Shown: positions 50,965 to 60,001 of the stretch, in pieces
How the letters are laid out: every line of letters begins with the position of its first letter
Numbering within the stretch: the stretch's first letter is position 1
From: Flammeovirgaceae bacterium 311
GTDB lineage: Bacteria; Bacteroidota; Bacteroidia; Cytophagales; Cyclobacteriaceae
Reading direction: 5' to 3'
Length of the DNA: 64,000 nt
Assembly: GCA_000597885.1 (NCBI GenBank)
Contig: CP004371.1
Coordinates: 3,240,501-3,304,500, forward strand
Program-made: the position numbers and the translations under genes
The notes under the pieces: generated by a model
Seen by the model: only the letters and a program-made list of their open reading frames with translations
What the model was told of the DNA's origin: nothing
The model's database searches: none

Positions 50965-51493
50965 TATCGTCTTTTAGCAAGGTGCTGCCTTCTGGATTTA
51001 GTATGGTATAAGAGGAAAAGTCCTGGTTTGCTTCAAGCCCCAATCCTCTAAGCGTATCCTGCTGTTCTGTTATTCTAACGCGTGCTTTGGTATAAATCCT
51101 TGCAGTTGGGGGAGACCAGTGAAGGGTATCTGTATCAAGCCGGTTATCTTCTTTTTTTCCTTCAATCACCACATTTCCAACTGCCGTATAGCGATCCTTA
51201 TCCTTAAAATAATAGCCTTTATCGGCCAGGAGGGTGGAAGACACACTCCCGTCAGGATCAAAAAATTCTACATACAGGCCCGCCGGAAACTCCCGGTTTC
51301 CATTTTCAAATTCATACTGCTTAGGTGCCTTAACCTGCACCCGCACAACTGCAGAGTCGCTGTAAAGCGTTTGCACACTGTCTAACTCCACCAGAGGTCC
51401 CTCATAGACGGTAACGTCTGTTACATCTTCCTTGCCGTTACAGCTCCAGAAAAGTACACTAAAGAGGATAAAACTGATGATCGATTCTTTCAT
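50954..51493 (-). CDS. lptC: LPS export periplasmic protein LptC
   Basis: The 179-residue protein has a signal ending in a lipobox-like FWSC (Cys18), then beta strands of the LptC/OstA type: VEFFDPDGSVSSTLLADKGYYFKDKDRYTAVGNVVIEGKKEDNRLDTDTLHW. In the Lpt system LptC bridges the ABC transporter to LptA. Lipoprotein LptC variants occur in Bacteroidetes. It is followed by two envelope genes in an overlapping arrangement. Confidence 0.85.
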   Translation of the reverse strand: MKESIISFILFSVLFWSCNGKEDVTDVTVYEGPLVELDSVQTLYSDSAVVRVQVKAPKQYEFENGNREFPAGLYVEFFDPDGSVSSTLLADKGYYFKDKDRYTAVGNVVIEGKKEDNRLDTDTLHWSPPTARIYTKARVRITEQQDTLRGLGLEANQDFSSYTILNPEGSTLLKDDNEQ

Positions 51494-51507
51494 TTTTCAA
51501 AATTAAA

Positions 51508-51533
51508 AAAAGCGGCCTATATAAGCCGCTTTT
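51508..51533 (-). terminator. Intrinsic terminator after the TPR-protein gene
   Basis: Arms AAAAGCGGC (51508-51516) and GCCGCTTTT (51525-51533), loop CTATATAA; on the minus strand the 3' side is T-rich. It precedes lptC, so lptC probably has its own promoter. Confidence 0.65.
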
Positions 51534-51557
51534 CTTTTAGCTATCTATCGTTATTGA

Positions 51558-52898
51558 TTAGTCGCGTGTGCGCAGGGTTACTGTTTCATTGATCCAGCAT
51601 CCTACCTTCATTTCAGTACCCGCAGCTATGTTTTTGTCGAAAAGCTCTCCTTTGGAAGGAAACTGAGCTTTAGCCCTGTTCATATTGCTGCTGTCGCCGG
51701 CTCTCTGAAACATTTCGTAAGCCGCAATGTATATGGCACGGTCAGCAACAACATCCTGGTTACCATAGCACTCCTGGCTTTCCATATACAAATTACCAAT
51801 CAGGGTGTAAGCCTTAGAAGCTGAACTTGGATCTGCTTCTGCCGCTTTATAAGCTAGTGAACGGGCCTCAGATTTAGCACCACGCTGCCTGGCCAGTTGT
51901 GCCTGCAGCAGGAAAAGCTCACCTTTATCTTTGGTAGTAGTAGCCATGCTGATGGCTTCATTCATATAGGTGTTTGCTTCGCTGTAGTTCTTATCACTAA
52001 TCTGCTTCAGAGCCAGGTATTTGGCCAGCTCAAAAGTAGGCTCAGACTTATAAACTGTTTTGATGGAATTCATGTACAAAGGCCTGTCGGTACAGTTACC
52101 GATGCGCAGCAGCTTAAATACTTTTTTAGCTGTTTGCACATCATCCGGGTTCTGATTCATTTTAGGCCCAAAGTTCTTCTCTACAAAGTCACAGTCTACA
52201 TTTACAGTCTTGATCAGGATGTCGTCTACAATACCTTTGTATTTATCGATGGTTTCTGCCTGTTCCGGCTGTGCTGCCACAGCGTTATCCAGAGACCTCA
52301 TGATAATATCGTACTGATCCAGCACCTGCTCATCTGTAAGTTCATTGGGGTTGGCTGCTTTATATCGTTGTATGGCTACCATGTAGCCTACTGCATTGGC
52401 AAACGACATTTTTTCCTGGTTCAGCTCGGCCGTACGCTTAAGGGTATTATACAGTACCGGCAGGCGCTCTTTGTCTGAAGCAAAGTATTTGTACGCATAA
52501 TATGCCTTCCGCTCAACGTTCTCTGGCTCACTATTGAAATGCTTAATACGCAAATCGTAGAGGGTCAGCACTGAGTCCTGGTATACCCGCTGTTTTTTAG
52601 GATCTTTTTCAGCAGTGGCTAACTCATCATAGATGGTAACACCATTGATGTAAATTGCAGGGTTAAAGTTTGGTGCATTTACCAGTAGCCAGTTTAGTGC
52701 ACTGGCAGCAGCACGGAAATTGCCGAGTTTCATCTCGTCGTTATACCGGGCATTTTTTTCCTGTGCAGTCTTTTTATCTTCAGGAAAATTCCAGGTTCCC
52801 ATTGGGTCACCTGTTTGTTGGGCGGCTTGCTGAGCGTTTACGGCACCTAAAGCACCTACGAAGAACGCTAATACCAAAAGTGCATTTTTCATCTTCAT
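51558..52898 (-). CDS. Secreted TPR-containing protein of unknown function
   Basis: The 446-residue protein has a signal peptide (MKNALLVLAFFVGALGAVNAQ) and helical repeats of the tetratricopeptide type in its middle and C-terminal parts (AKYLALKQISDKNYSEANTYMNEAISMATTTKDKGELFLLQAQLARQRGAKSEARSLAYKAAE). Three Cys residues occur near the end of the chain. A beta-barrel protein gene and coaX lie upstream, lptC downstream; such a set is common in Bacteroidetes and suggests an envelope role. The exact function is unknown. Confidence 0.75.
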   Translation of the reverse strand: MKMKNALLVLAFFVGALGAVNAQQAAQQTGDPMGTWNFPEDKKTAQEKNARYNDEMKLGNFRAAASALNWLLVNAPNFNPAIYINGVTIYDELATAEKDPKKQRVYQDSVLTLYDLRIKHFNSEPENVERKAYYAYKYFASDKERLPVLYNTLKRTAELNQEKMSFANAVGYMVAIQRYKAANPNELTDEQVLDQYDIIMRSLDNAVAAQPEQAETIDKYKGIVDDILIKTVNVDCDFVEKNFGPKMNQNPDDVQTAKKVFKLLRIGNCTDRPLYMNSIKTVYKSEPTFELAKYLALKQISDKNYSEANTYMNEAISMATTTKDKGELFLLQAQLARQRGAKSEARSLAYKAAEADPSSASKAYTLIGNLYMESQECYGNQDVVADRAIYIAAYEMFQRAGDSSNMNRAKAQFPSKGELFDKNIAAGTEMKVGCWINETVTLRTRD

Positions 52899-52912
52899 CT
52901 TTCTAAATTTTC

Positions 52913-54199
52913 TTAATCGTACCTATACCTTTCGAACCAACGTTCATTTAGGGTTACCCCTAAACCAATCCGAAAAAAGCGTTCCCGAATCAGATCGTTG
53001 TCAGTCTTGCCTCGCTGGCCCAGCGAAAAGCTGGTATGAACACCTGAAGCACCGACTGGTAAGGTTAAGCCAAAATTTATGCCAAACTCGTTTATTTCCT
53101 CGCCATTTACTAAAAAAGGTGTTTTTTCTACCTGAACACCCGTACGATACGTCACCCTACTAAAATAGTTTCTTGAAACATAATTAGGGGTCCATTCACC
53201 TCCGGCAGCTATTCTGTAGCTATTTCCCAAACCGCTATCGGCTCCGGATTCAAAGTCACGATAACGCTCCCAGTTCTGCATTCGTATGTCGGCACCTACT
53301 GCAAAGCTGTATAAACGGCCAAAAGAAGCGCCAAAGCCTATGGCAGCTGGTAAAAGTAATGATCCGTTATAATTTTTAGCAAGGGTATCGCTCACAAGAA
53401 AAGAGCCACCAGTCACATTTTGCTGGCGCCATTTACTAAAAGTCAGATTTGCGTCGATATCGGTTTCCAGCTCATAAGTGAAACCTGCCATTAAATAAGT
53501 TTGTTTTTCTTTATTTAACTCTTTTCGATATCCTAAGCCCCCGCTAAACAAAATATCTGAATAATTGCTTCTCTGGGAGAAATTAGCAGCATAGCCGGCG
53601 GCACTAACCGAATCGCTCGAAAAAGTAGTGGAAATCTGTTCGGAGATGTTACCAAACAGGTAAGAAACCCTCACGCCTGCTGTTAAACCTTTGTAAATAT
53701 TAACACCGGTTGCGGCATAGGCCTGGGTTAAACCACCGCTGCCTTCATACAGGGCGGTAGATCTGCTGTTAGGCAAGCCCTGAACCGGGTCGGTGGCTAA
53801 AAGCCTGTAGCTAACAGTGCTATAAGGCGCAAGTCCGATGTTAAACCCAATTTTATACTTGAGCAGTGGAAAGGCTACCGCTAAATAATCGAAACCTCCG
53901 CTGCTAAGCCTATCCTGGGTTTCGGTGGTGGCTAAACGTCTCGACTCTACACTCAGGCCTGCAATGGCGGTGGTGTAATAAGCATTGTACGCCAGTAAGG
54001 CGGGGTTCTGGATTGAAATAAAAAGTGGATGGGTATTCCCAATGCCAACACCACCCATACCTGCGTTACGTACGTTGGCTAAACTATTAATACTTCCAAT
54101 ACCACGAACGGTGTATGGTGACTGCCCTACCTGTGCTGATGCGCCAGTGGCGGCTATCAGGCTAAATAGCAGGAGCAGAACTTTTCTTCTGCAAAACAT
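52913..54199 (-). CDS. Outer membrane beta-barrel protein
   Basis: The 428-residue protein begins with a typical signal peptide (MFCRRKVLLLLFSLIAATGASAQ) and continues with alternating strands typical of FadL/OmpP1-like barrels: VRGIGSINSLANVRNAGMGGVGIGNTHPLF, GGFDYLAVAFPLLKYKIGFNIGLAPYS, and a terminal strand with Tyr-Arg-Tyr-Asp at the end. Upstream starts (54217, 54250) overlap coaX more deeply; ATG 54199 gives the best signal peptide, with 38 bases of overlap with coaX. Ligand unknown. Confidence 0.8.
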   Translation of the reverse strand: MFCRRKVLLLLFSLIAATGASAQVGQSPYTVRGIGSINSLANVRNAGMGGVGIGNTHPLFISIQNPALLAYNAYYTTAIAGLSVESRRLATTETQDRLSSGGFDYLAVAFPLLKYKIGFNIGLAPYSTVSYRLLATDPVQGLPNSRSTALYEGSGGLTQAYAATGVNIYKGLTAGVRVSYLFGNISEQISTTFSSDSVSAAGYAANFSQRSNYSDILFSGGLGYRKELNKEKQTYLMAGFTYELETDIDANLTFSKWRQQNVTGGSFLVSDTLAKNYNGSLLLPAAIGFGASFGRLYSFAVGADIRMQNWERYRDFESGADSGLGNSYRIAAGGEWTPNYVSRNYFSRVTYRTGVQVEKTPFLVNGEEINEFGINFGLTLPVGASGVHTSFSLGQRGKTDNDLIRERFFRIGLGVTLNERWFERYRYD

Positions 54200-54914
54200 T
54201 GTATCGTAAAATCTCATTGAGCCCGTATAGCACCAATTCTGAAACCACAAAGATGGTTTCTTTTAATTTGTTTTCAAAAATTTTAGCATCTCCCCCACAA
54301 AGAATTACCTGTAGTTGCGGATAGATTGCTTTATAACGCAGTATGGTGCTTTCTATTTCACCCAGCATGCCCCAATAAGCTCCGCTTTGTAAACATTCCT
54401 GTGTGCTCTGCCCTGTTAAAGCTGGCACCTCCCCAGGCAAAAGTGCTGCCAGTGGCAATCGGGCCGTAAAATGCTGCATTGCCCTAAGCCTCATGTGTAA
54501 GCCGGGAGATATGGCTCCTCCAAGATAATTACCATTATGACTCACAAATTCATGGGTAAGACAGGTACCGGCATCAAATACCAGTACTGGCTTACCTGCA
54601 CAACAGGCAGCGCCCCCCACGGCAGCGGCTATTCTGTCGGCACCCAGGGTATGGGGTGTTTTATATTGTATGCCAATTGGCAGGGGCAAATGGGGCTGCA
54701 ACAGGAGAGTAGGCAAAATAGGCCTGAGCAAGGCAGCTACCGGTTCTGCAGGAGCCCCTACAGAAGCTACAATTGCATGTTGTGCCTGCTGCCGGCTGCA
54801 CCAATCTGCTATAGCATCTATTTCCAGCCCGGTTTCCAGCAGAACAAGCCTGTTATCCTCAAAAAGGGCCGCCTTTGCCCTTGTATTTCCCATATCGATG
54901 GCTATGCTTCGCAT
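54162..54914 (-). CDS. coaX: Type III pantothenate kinase
   Basis: CoaX phosphorylates pantothenate, the first step of coenzyme A synthesis. The 250-residue protein has the ASKHA phosphate motif IAIDMGNTRAK (4-14), the catalytic Asp93 in LGADRIAAA, DAGTCLTHEF (114-123), GGAISPG and a CGGDA adenosine-type motif. The usual type III sequence at the 114 position is DxGTAxT; here Cys and Leu take the Ala-x place. The gene overlaps the barrel gene downstream. Confidence 0.93.
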   Translation of the reverse strand: MRSIAIDMGNTRAKAALFEDNRLVLLETGLEIDAIADWCSRQQAQHAIVASVGAPAEPVAALLRPILPTLLLQPHLPLPIGIQYKTPHTLGADRIAAAVGGAACCAGKPVLVFDAGTCLTHEFVSHNGNYLGGAISPGLHMRLRAMQHFTARLPLAALLPGEVPALTGQSTQECLQSGAYWGMLGEIESTILRYKAIYPQLQVILCGGDAKIFENKLKETIFVVSELVLYGLNEILRYNVLQKKSSAPAI

Positions 54915-55317
54915 AAAATCCGGTATTAAGTTTTTAGCAATGGCTATGGAGACTGAAGCTTTGAATCCTGATTTATTTTCGGCTTAGCTACTTTGGCCCT
55001 TACGATCAGTTGCTTAATTCTTTAAAGCCTGGAGCATGTTTAAACTTTACCCCTTGCCTTGAAAATCACCACTACAGGGTTATGGCGAATTTATTTTCTC
55101 TCAACATACTACCATTATGCCTTAACAAAAAAGATTCACCATAACCCCATATTGAAGATTTTCGAGTGCAAAAGCAAAATTTAAACAAGCTCTTAAGCCG
55201 GGGTACCCGCTACCCCCGTTGCAAAAGTATAATTTATAACAGCTTTTCTGCTATAGGCCTTAAGCAATAAAATTAGCTTATCTTTGTACATTTCTGTTGC
55301 GTTGCGTTTTATTAGCT
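54915..55317. other. Divergent intergenic region between coaX and purK
   Basis: These 403 AT-rich bases hold no plausible frame. A short GC-rich hairpin (GGGGTA CCCGC TACCCC at 55200-55216) is the only structure seen. The purK -7 element lies at its right end. Confidence 0.5.
55279..55286 (+). promoter_or_regulatory. -7 promoter element for purK
   Basis: TATCTTTG matches TAnnTTTG exactly, with no clear -33. Transcription would begin near 55293, leaving about 25 bases before ATG 55318, which supports that start over the upstream TTG at 55297. Confidence 0.45.
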
Positions 55318-56454
55318 ATGGCGTTTAATCAAGACACTAAAGTGGGCGTACTGGGTGGTGGCCAGTTAGGACGTATGCTCATACAATCGGCAGTAGATTT
55401 TAACCTGGAGCTGCACATGCTCGATCCTGACCCACAGGCTCCCTGCCACCAGCTGGCAAGCTCTTTTACCCCGGGATCTCTTACCGACTACAACACTGTA
55501 CTGGAATGGGGCAGGCAGTTTGAGCTGCTTACCATAGAAATCGAAAATGTAAATGTTGATGCGCTCAAAGCACTGCAGCAGCTGGGCAAGCAGGTGTATC
55601 CGCAGCCCGAGGTAATTGCCCTCATTCAGGACAAACGTACCCAAAAGCAGTTCTTTCAGGATAAAAATATTCCTACAGCTCCTTTTATTCTTACTGAAAA
55701 CCGGCAGGAGGTTAGCCAGCACCTCCAGTTTTTACCAGCCATGCATAAGCTGGGCAGAGAGGGTTATGATGGGCGTGGGGTGCAGCGGATCTCTTCTGCA
55801 CAAGACCTGGAAAAGGCTTTTGACAAACCAGGACTGCTGGAAAAACTAATAGATTTTGAAACAGAGATTTCGGTGATTGTTGCCCGTAACGCCAATGGCG
55901 AGGAAAAAGCCTTTCCGGCCGTGGAGATGGTGTTTCACCCCGAGCACAACCTGGTGGAGTACCTGTTTGCACCTGCCAGATTAGCCCCTAAGGTTATTGA
56001 AGAAGCGGAACAGATCGCTTTAAAGGTAATCCGAGAGCTAAACATGGTTGGCCTGCTGGCAGTAGAAATGTTTGTTACAAAAGAAGGTACTGTTTTGGTG
56101 AACGAAGTGGCGCCACGCCCCCACAACAGCGGGCATCAGACCATTGAAGCAAATGTTACCTCGCAGTACGAGCAGCACCTGCGCTCCATACTAGGCCTGC
56201 CCCTGGGCGATACTGCCGCTAAAATCCCCTCGGCAATGGTTAATTTACTAGGCGAAGCAGAGTACAGCGGCCCCGCACGCTACGAAGGCATGGAGGAAGT
56301 ACTGCAGCTAAGCGGGGTACATGTGCATCTGTATGGCAAAAAACTAACAAAGCCATTTCGTAAAATGGGCCATGTTACCATTGTAGATCTAAACCTGGAC
56401 CGTCTGCGGGAAAAAGCAACTTTTGTAAAAAACACACTAAAGATTAAAGCATGA
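55318..56454 (+). CDS. purK: N5-carboxyaminoimidazole ribonucleotide synthetase
   Basis: PurK carboxylates AIR with ATP and bicarbonate to give N5-CAIR. The 378-residue protein has a KVGVLGGGQLGRML start, an ATP-grasp core (HKLGREGYDGRGVQRI, LLAVEMFVTKEGTVLVNEVAPRPHNSGHQT) and a C-terminal PurK domain (HVHLYGKKLTKPFRKMGH). ATG 55318 is preferred over TTG 55297. It overlaps purE by 4 bases (ATGA), so the pair is translated together. Confidence 0.95.
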   Translation: MAFNQDTKVGVLGGGQLGRMLIQSAVDFNLELHMLDPDPQAPCHQLASSFTPGSLTDYNTVLEWGRQFELLTIEIENVNVDALKALQQLGKQVYPQPEVIALIQDKRTQKQFFQDKNIPTAPFILTENRQEVSQHLQFLPAMHKLGREGYDGRGVQRISSAQDLEKAFDKPGLLEKLIDFETEISVIVARNANGEEKAFPAVEMVFHPEHNLVEYLFAPARLAPKVIEEAEQIALKVIRELNMVGLLAVEMFVTKEGTVLVNEVAPRPHNSGHQTIEANVTSQYEQHLRSILGLPLGDTAAKIPSAMVNLLGEAEYSGPARYEGMEEVLQLSGVHVHLYGKKLTKPFRKMGHVTIVDLNLDRLREKATFVKNTLKIKA

Positions 56455-56987
56455 GCAATAGCAAACCAGTAGTTGGTATCATCATGGGCAGCCAGTCGGA
56501 TATGCCAGTAATGCACGAGGCCGCCCAGATACTGGAGCAGTTCGATATTCCATTTGAAATGAGCATAGTATCGGCTCACCGCACACCTCTGCGTATGGTA
56601 GCGTATGCCCAGCAGGCAAGGGAGCGCGGTATCAGGGTGATTGTAGCCGGAGCCGGTGGTGCTGCCCATTTACCAGGTATGGTAGCCAGTTTAACCTCAC
56701 TGCCCGTTATTGGAGTGCCGGTAAAGAGCAGCAATTCTATTGATGGCTGGGATTCTGTACTAAGTATACTGCAAATGCCTGGTGGCGTGCCTGTAGCAAC
56801 AGTGGCTTTGAACGGTGCAAAAAATGCAGGCATCCTGGCTGCACAAATCATTGGCTGCAGCGATAAGAAAGTAGCCCAGCGCCTGGATGAGTATAAAGAG
56901 GAGCTTCGGGAAAAGGTAGAAGAAATGGCTGCCAAGGTTGAGAGCCAGAATTACAAAGGAGGCAAAATAGGCTTTACCCAAAGCTAA
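56451..56987 (+). CDS. purE: N5-CAIR mutase
   Basis: PurE converts N5-CAIR to CAIR in purine synthesis. The 178-residue protein has GIIMGSQSDMPV (9-20), VSAHRTPLRM (about 40-49) and AGAGGAAHLPGMVA (about 66-79), as in class I PurE. It overlaps purK by 4 bases, the standard gene order. A tandem repeat follows. Confidence 0.95.
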   Translation: MSNSKPVVGIIMGSQSDMPVMHEAAQILEQFDIPFEMSIVSAHRTPLRMVAYAQQARERGIRVIVAGAGGAAHLPGMVASLTSLPVIGVPVKSSNSIDGWDSVLSILQMPGGVPVATVALNGAKNAGILAAQIIGCSDKKVAQRLDEYKEELREKVEEMAAKVESQNYKGGKIGFTQS

Positions 56988-57002
56988 GCCCCAGCCTGCA
57001 GT

Positions 57003-57059
57003 CCCTGGCGGGGCCACCCTGGCGGGGCCACCTTGGCGGGGCCTTCCAGGCGGGGCCTC
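57003..57059 (+). repeat. Tandem repeat, four copies of a 14-base GC-rich unit
   Basis: CCCTGGCGGGGCCA occurs twice exactly (57003, 57017), followed by CCTTGGCGGGGCCTT (57031) and CCAGGCGGGGCCTC (57046). The array starts 16 bases after the purE stop and is followed by CTAAAGG. It is much richer in GC than its flanks, with short complementary GGCCxxxGGCC-like pairs that could fold. Confidence 0.75.
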
Positions 57060-57399
57060 TAAAGGCTACATTTTCTGTTTTCATGCTGGCCGGGCTTAAT
57101 GCGCTATGTTAATTGGTACAGTTTTGCGAAAAATATAACAATTCAATTAGCACGGCCAGTACATTTTTTCAAGCTCCTGATTTCTGCAGTTGTTAGCAGC
57201 TGATAGCATAAACAGCTTATCTGCTAGGTTTTAAGCTCCCGATCTTTATGTATCGCTTTTATAACATTCCTTAATTAACTGTTAATAAACCCCTTAATTT
57301 ACAGCGCTAACTCAGCTATTTTAGCTTTTACCTTACCTCTGCCGCCGGTTTTTCTAAAAAATTAACCTTAAATAGTAATATTGCAGTAAAGTTAAAAAC
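57060..57399. other. AT-rich intergenic region before the hydrolase gene
   Basis: These 340 bases contain no plausible frame or structured RNA that I can see. A TAATATTG at 57376-57383 matches the -7 consensus at seven of eight bases and may drive the hydrolase gene; -33 is not obvious. Confidence 0.4.
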
Positions 57400-58377
57400 A
57401 TGAAAAGCGGCATTAAATACTTAACCTTACTGGCGATAGCAATGGTATGGCATACCCATACCTTTGCAACAGACACCACGCAAGTAGCAGCACAATTTAC
57501 AAGCGGCAAATTAAACCTGCATGGTAAATTAGTGCTACCTGCTGCAGCGGAGAAAGTACCGGTGGTAGTATTTTTGGTTGGCCCCGGGGGTAATGCTTCC
57601 CATCGTACAAACTATAAGGAGTGGGGCGAGGAAAATTTAGAAGCACTGCTGCTGCCCGAGGGTATTGCTGTATTTTATTTTGATAAACGGGGCGTTGGCG
57701 CCTCTGAAGGAAGCTGGTACAAAGCAGACTTTAACGACAGGGCTGCAGATGCAAAGGCTGCCATTGACTACCTGAAGCAGCATTCTGCTATAGACTCCAG
57801 CCGTATCGGTGTGGTTGGTCACAGCCAGGGCGGCTGGATTGCACAGCTGGTGACAAGCCGTTACCCCAATGATGTGGCATTTGGCGTAAGCCTTGCAGGC
57901 CCTACTTTTGGTGTAAAAACACAGCTGCTGAACAGTTTTATGGGCGACTTGATGTGCAAACAGTACGATCCTATTGAGGCACAGCAAACAGCAGAAAGAA
58001 AAACCAAAAATACGCTGATGTTCACGTCCATGTTTCCCATCAAAGAAAACTGGAAGCAGCTTAAGCGTATTAAAAACTTTGAGCCGGCTGCTGATATTCG
58101 AAATATCCAGACGCCTTTTCTGTTCTTATTTGCAGAAAACGATAAAATGCTAAACTCCGAATGGGGCGAGCAGTACCTGCAAGAGATCTTTCCAGAGGGC
58201 ATCCCTGCTCATATACAACAGCAAACAATCCGGGAAGCCAATCATAATTTCAGAAGGCTGCCCTTCTGTTATGACGAAAGTCTGGAGGACATACCATATT
58301 CAGCAGAATATCAGCGCACTTTTAAGCAATGGGTGGTAAATGCCCTTCAGGAAAAGGTGCAAATGGCAGAAGAGTAA
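57400..58377 (+). CDS. Secreted alpha/beta hydrolase
   Basis: The 325-residue protein has a signal peptide (MKSGIKYLTLLAIAMVWHTHTFATDT). The mature part is an alpha/beta hydrolase: an oxyanion-hole segment VFLVGPGGN, a DKRGVGAS, the nucleophile elbow GHSQGG (near 145), an acid-strand FLFAENDKML, and His in REANHNFRR. The nucleophile Ser, catalytic acid and His are all in order. Substrate unknown; a peptidase or esterase is likely. Single gene. Confidence 0.87.
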   Translation: MKSGIKYLTLLAIAMVWHTHTFATDTTQVAAQFTSGKLNLHGKLVLPAAAEKVPVVVFLVGPGGNASHRTNYKEWGEENLEALLLPEGIAVFYFDKRGVGASEGSWYKADFNDRAADAKAAIDYLKQHSAIDSSRIGVVGHSQGGWIAQLVTSRYPNDVAFGVSLAGPTFGVKTQLLNSFMGDLMCKQYDPIEAQQTAERKTKNTLMFTSMFPIKENWKQLKRIKNFEPAADIRNIQTPFLFLFAENDKMLNSEWGEQYLQEIFPEGIPAHIQQQTIREANHNFRRLPFCYDESLEDIPYSAEYQRTFKQWVVNALQEKVQMAEE

Positions 58378-58433
58378 AATTTACCGTAGCCAGATTTACA
58401 TTGTGCTAATGTCAGCACTTTTAACCAAAGCAA

Positions 58434-58478
58434 AAAACAAGAGGCAGTACCCTAACAGGTGCTGCCTCTTGTTTTTTT
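58434..58478. terminator. Bidirectional intrinsic terminator between the hydrolase and radA
   Basis: AAACAAGAGGCAGTACC pairs with GGTGCTGCCTCTTGTTT (one G-U pair), loop CTAACA, with A and T tracts on both sides. It serves both convergent genes. Confidence 0.8.
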
Positions 58479-58493
58479 AAAAGCCACGCTAAA

Positions 58494-59876
58494 CTACACC
58501 AGCATTCGGAATACTTCTTCCAGCTTGCTTACTGCCTGTACCCTGATCTGAAAATCTTTAATGTTCAGGCCTTTCTTATTGAATTTACTGATGTAAATCT
58601 CTTCAAAGCCGAGCTTTTCGGCTTCGCTGATGCGGTTCTCTATGCGGTTTACGGCCCGTACCTCGCCTCCCAGGCCTACTTCTGCTGCAAAAGCAATACG
58701 CCCGCTGATGGATACATCTTTCAGCGAAGAGATCAGCGAGGCACATACAGCCAGATCTATGGCAGGATCTTCTACCTTTAAACCACCGGCAATGTTCAGA
58801 AAAACGTCATGTATGCCCAGGCGAAAGCCTCCCCTTTTCTCCAGCACAGCCAGCAGCATCTGTAACCTCTTGCTATCGTAGCCAGTGCTGCTGCGCTGGG
58901 GAGTACCGTAGGTGGCAGGACTCACCAGGCTTTGAATTTCAATCATCAACGGGCGGTTTCCCTCCAGCATAGCGCCAATGGTAACACCGGCCAGGTCTTC
59001 TTCTCTTTGCGAGATCAGTATTTCCGAGGGGTTGCTTACCTCCCGAAGCCCATCGCCCGTCATCTCATAAATGCCTAGTTCTGAGGTAGAGCCAAAGCGG
59101 TTTTTAATGGTGCGTAAAATGCGGTAGCTCATGTGCCGGTCTCCTTCAAACTGCAGCACCGTATCTACCATATGTTCCAGCACCTTAGGGCCGGCCAGGG
59201 AGCCTTCTTTGGTAATGTGACCTATTAAAAATACAGGTACACTGCTTTCTTTGGCAAAACGCATCAGCTCTCCCGTACACTCACGCACCTGCGATACACT
59301 ACCCGCAGCCGATTCTGCCCTTGCCGTCTGCAGGGTCTGAATGGAATCTATGATCAGCAGATCGGGCTTCATTTCCTCTATCTGCACAAACAGGTTTTCA
59401 AGGTTTGTTTCTGAGAGAATATAGCAGTTTGGGCTGTTGCGCTGCATACGGTCTGCCCGCATCTTAATTTGCTGCTCACTCTCCTCTCCGCTTACATACA
59501 GCACCTTTAGCTGCTTCATGGAGGTAGCAATCTGAAGCATAAGCGTAGACTTACCAATACCTGGTTCGCCACCAATAAGCACAAGCGAGCCCGGTACGAT
59601 GCCACTTCCCAGCACCCGGTTCAGTTCAGCATCGGCTGTTTCAAACCTTTGTTCGGCACGGGGCTCAATAGCCGTAATGGCCATGGGCTGGTTTAAACGC
59701 GCATAACTCCCGCTGCCTTCTTTAACCGGCCGCCAGCTTTTGGTGGCCTTATCTTCTTTCTGTACAATTTCTTCAACGTAGGTATTCCATTGCCCGCAGG
59801 CAGGGCATTTACCCAGCCACTTGGGTGATTGTGCTCCGCAGTTCTGGCAGAAATAGCTCGATTTTAATTTTGCCAC
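58494..59876 (-). CDS. radA: DNA repair protein RadA
   Basis: RadA (Sms) is a RecA-like helicase for branched recombination intermediates. The 460-residue protein has an N-terminal zinc finger (Cys10, 13, 24, 27), Walker A (GGEPGIGKST, 102-111), Walker B LLIIDS, the KNRFGS motif (258-263) and a C-terminal Lon-like domain (GGLKVEDPAIDLAVCASL). Full length and normal. An L,D-transpeptidase gene lies upstream behind a terminator. Confidence 0.97.
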   Translation of the reverse strand: MAKLKSSYFCQNCGAQSPKWLGKCPACGQWNTYVEEIVQKEDKATKSWRPVKEGSGSYARLNQPMAITAIEPRAEQRFETADAELNRVLGSGIVPGSLVLIGGEPGIGKSTLMLQIATSMKQLKVLYVSGEESEQQIKMRADRMQRNSPNCYILSETNLENLFVQIEEMKPDLLIIDSIQTLQTARAESAAGSVSQVRECTGELMRFAKESSVPVFLIGHITKEGSLAGPKVLEHMVDTVLQFEGDRHMSYRILRTIKNRFGSTSELGIYEMTGDGLREVSNPSEILISQREEDLAGVTIGAMLEGNRPLMIEIQSLVSPATYGTPQRSSTGYDSKRLQMLLAVLEKRGGFRLGIHDVFLNIAGGLKVEDPAIDLAVCASLISSLKDVSISGRIAFAAEVGLGGEVRAVNRIENRISEAEKLGFEEIYISKFNKKGLNIKDFQIRVQAVSKLEEVFRMLV

Positions 59877-59946
59877 TGGTTAAAGGTTAAGACTAAAAAC
59901 ATATCGCATTTTCGTTTATAAAACAATATTTGGGCACTATAAGTGC

Positions 59947-59983
59947 AAAAAAGGCACCTTCTGCTACTGCAAAAGGTGCCTTT
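59947..59983 (-). terminator. Intrinsic terminator after the L,D-transpeptidase gene
   Basis: AAAGGCACCTT (left arm at 59950-59960) pairs with AAGGTGCCTTT (59973-59983), and on the minus strand the 3' arm ends in TTTTTT. It lies between the transpeptidase stop and radA. Confidence 0.75.
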
Positions 59984-60001
59984 GTTTGGGCTTATGCTTT
60001 A

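Noticed and set aside
57003-57059. CRISPR-like or REP array after purE
   Set aside because: The units are contiguous with no spacers, and too short for REP elements.
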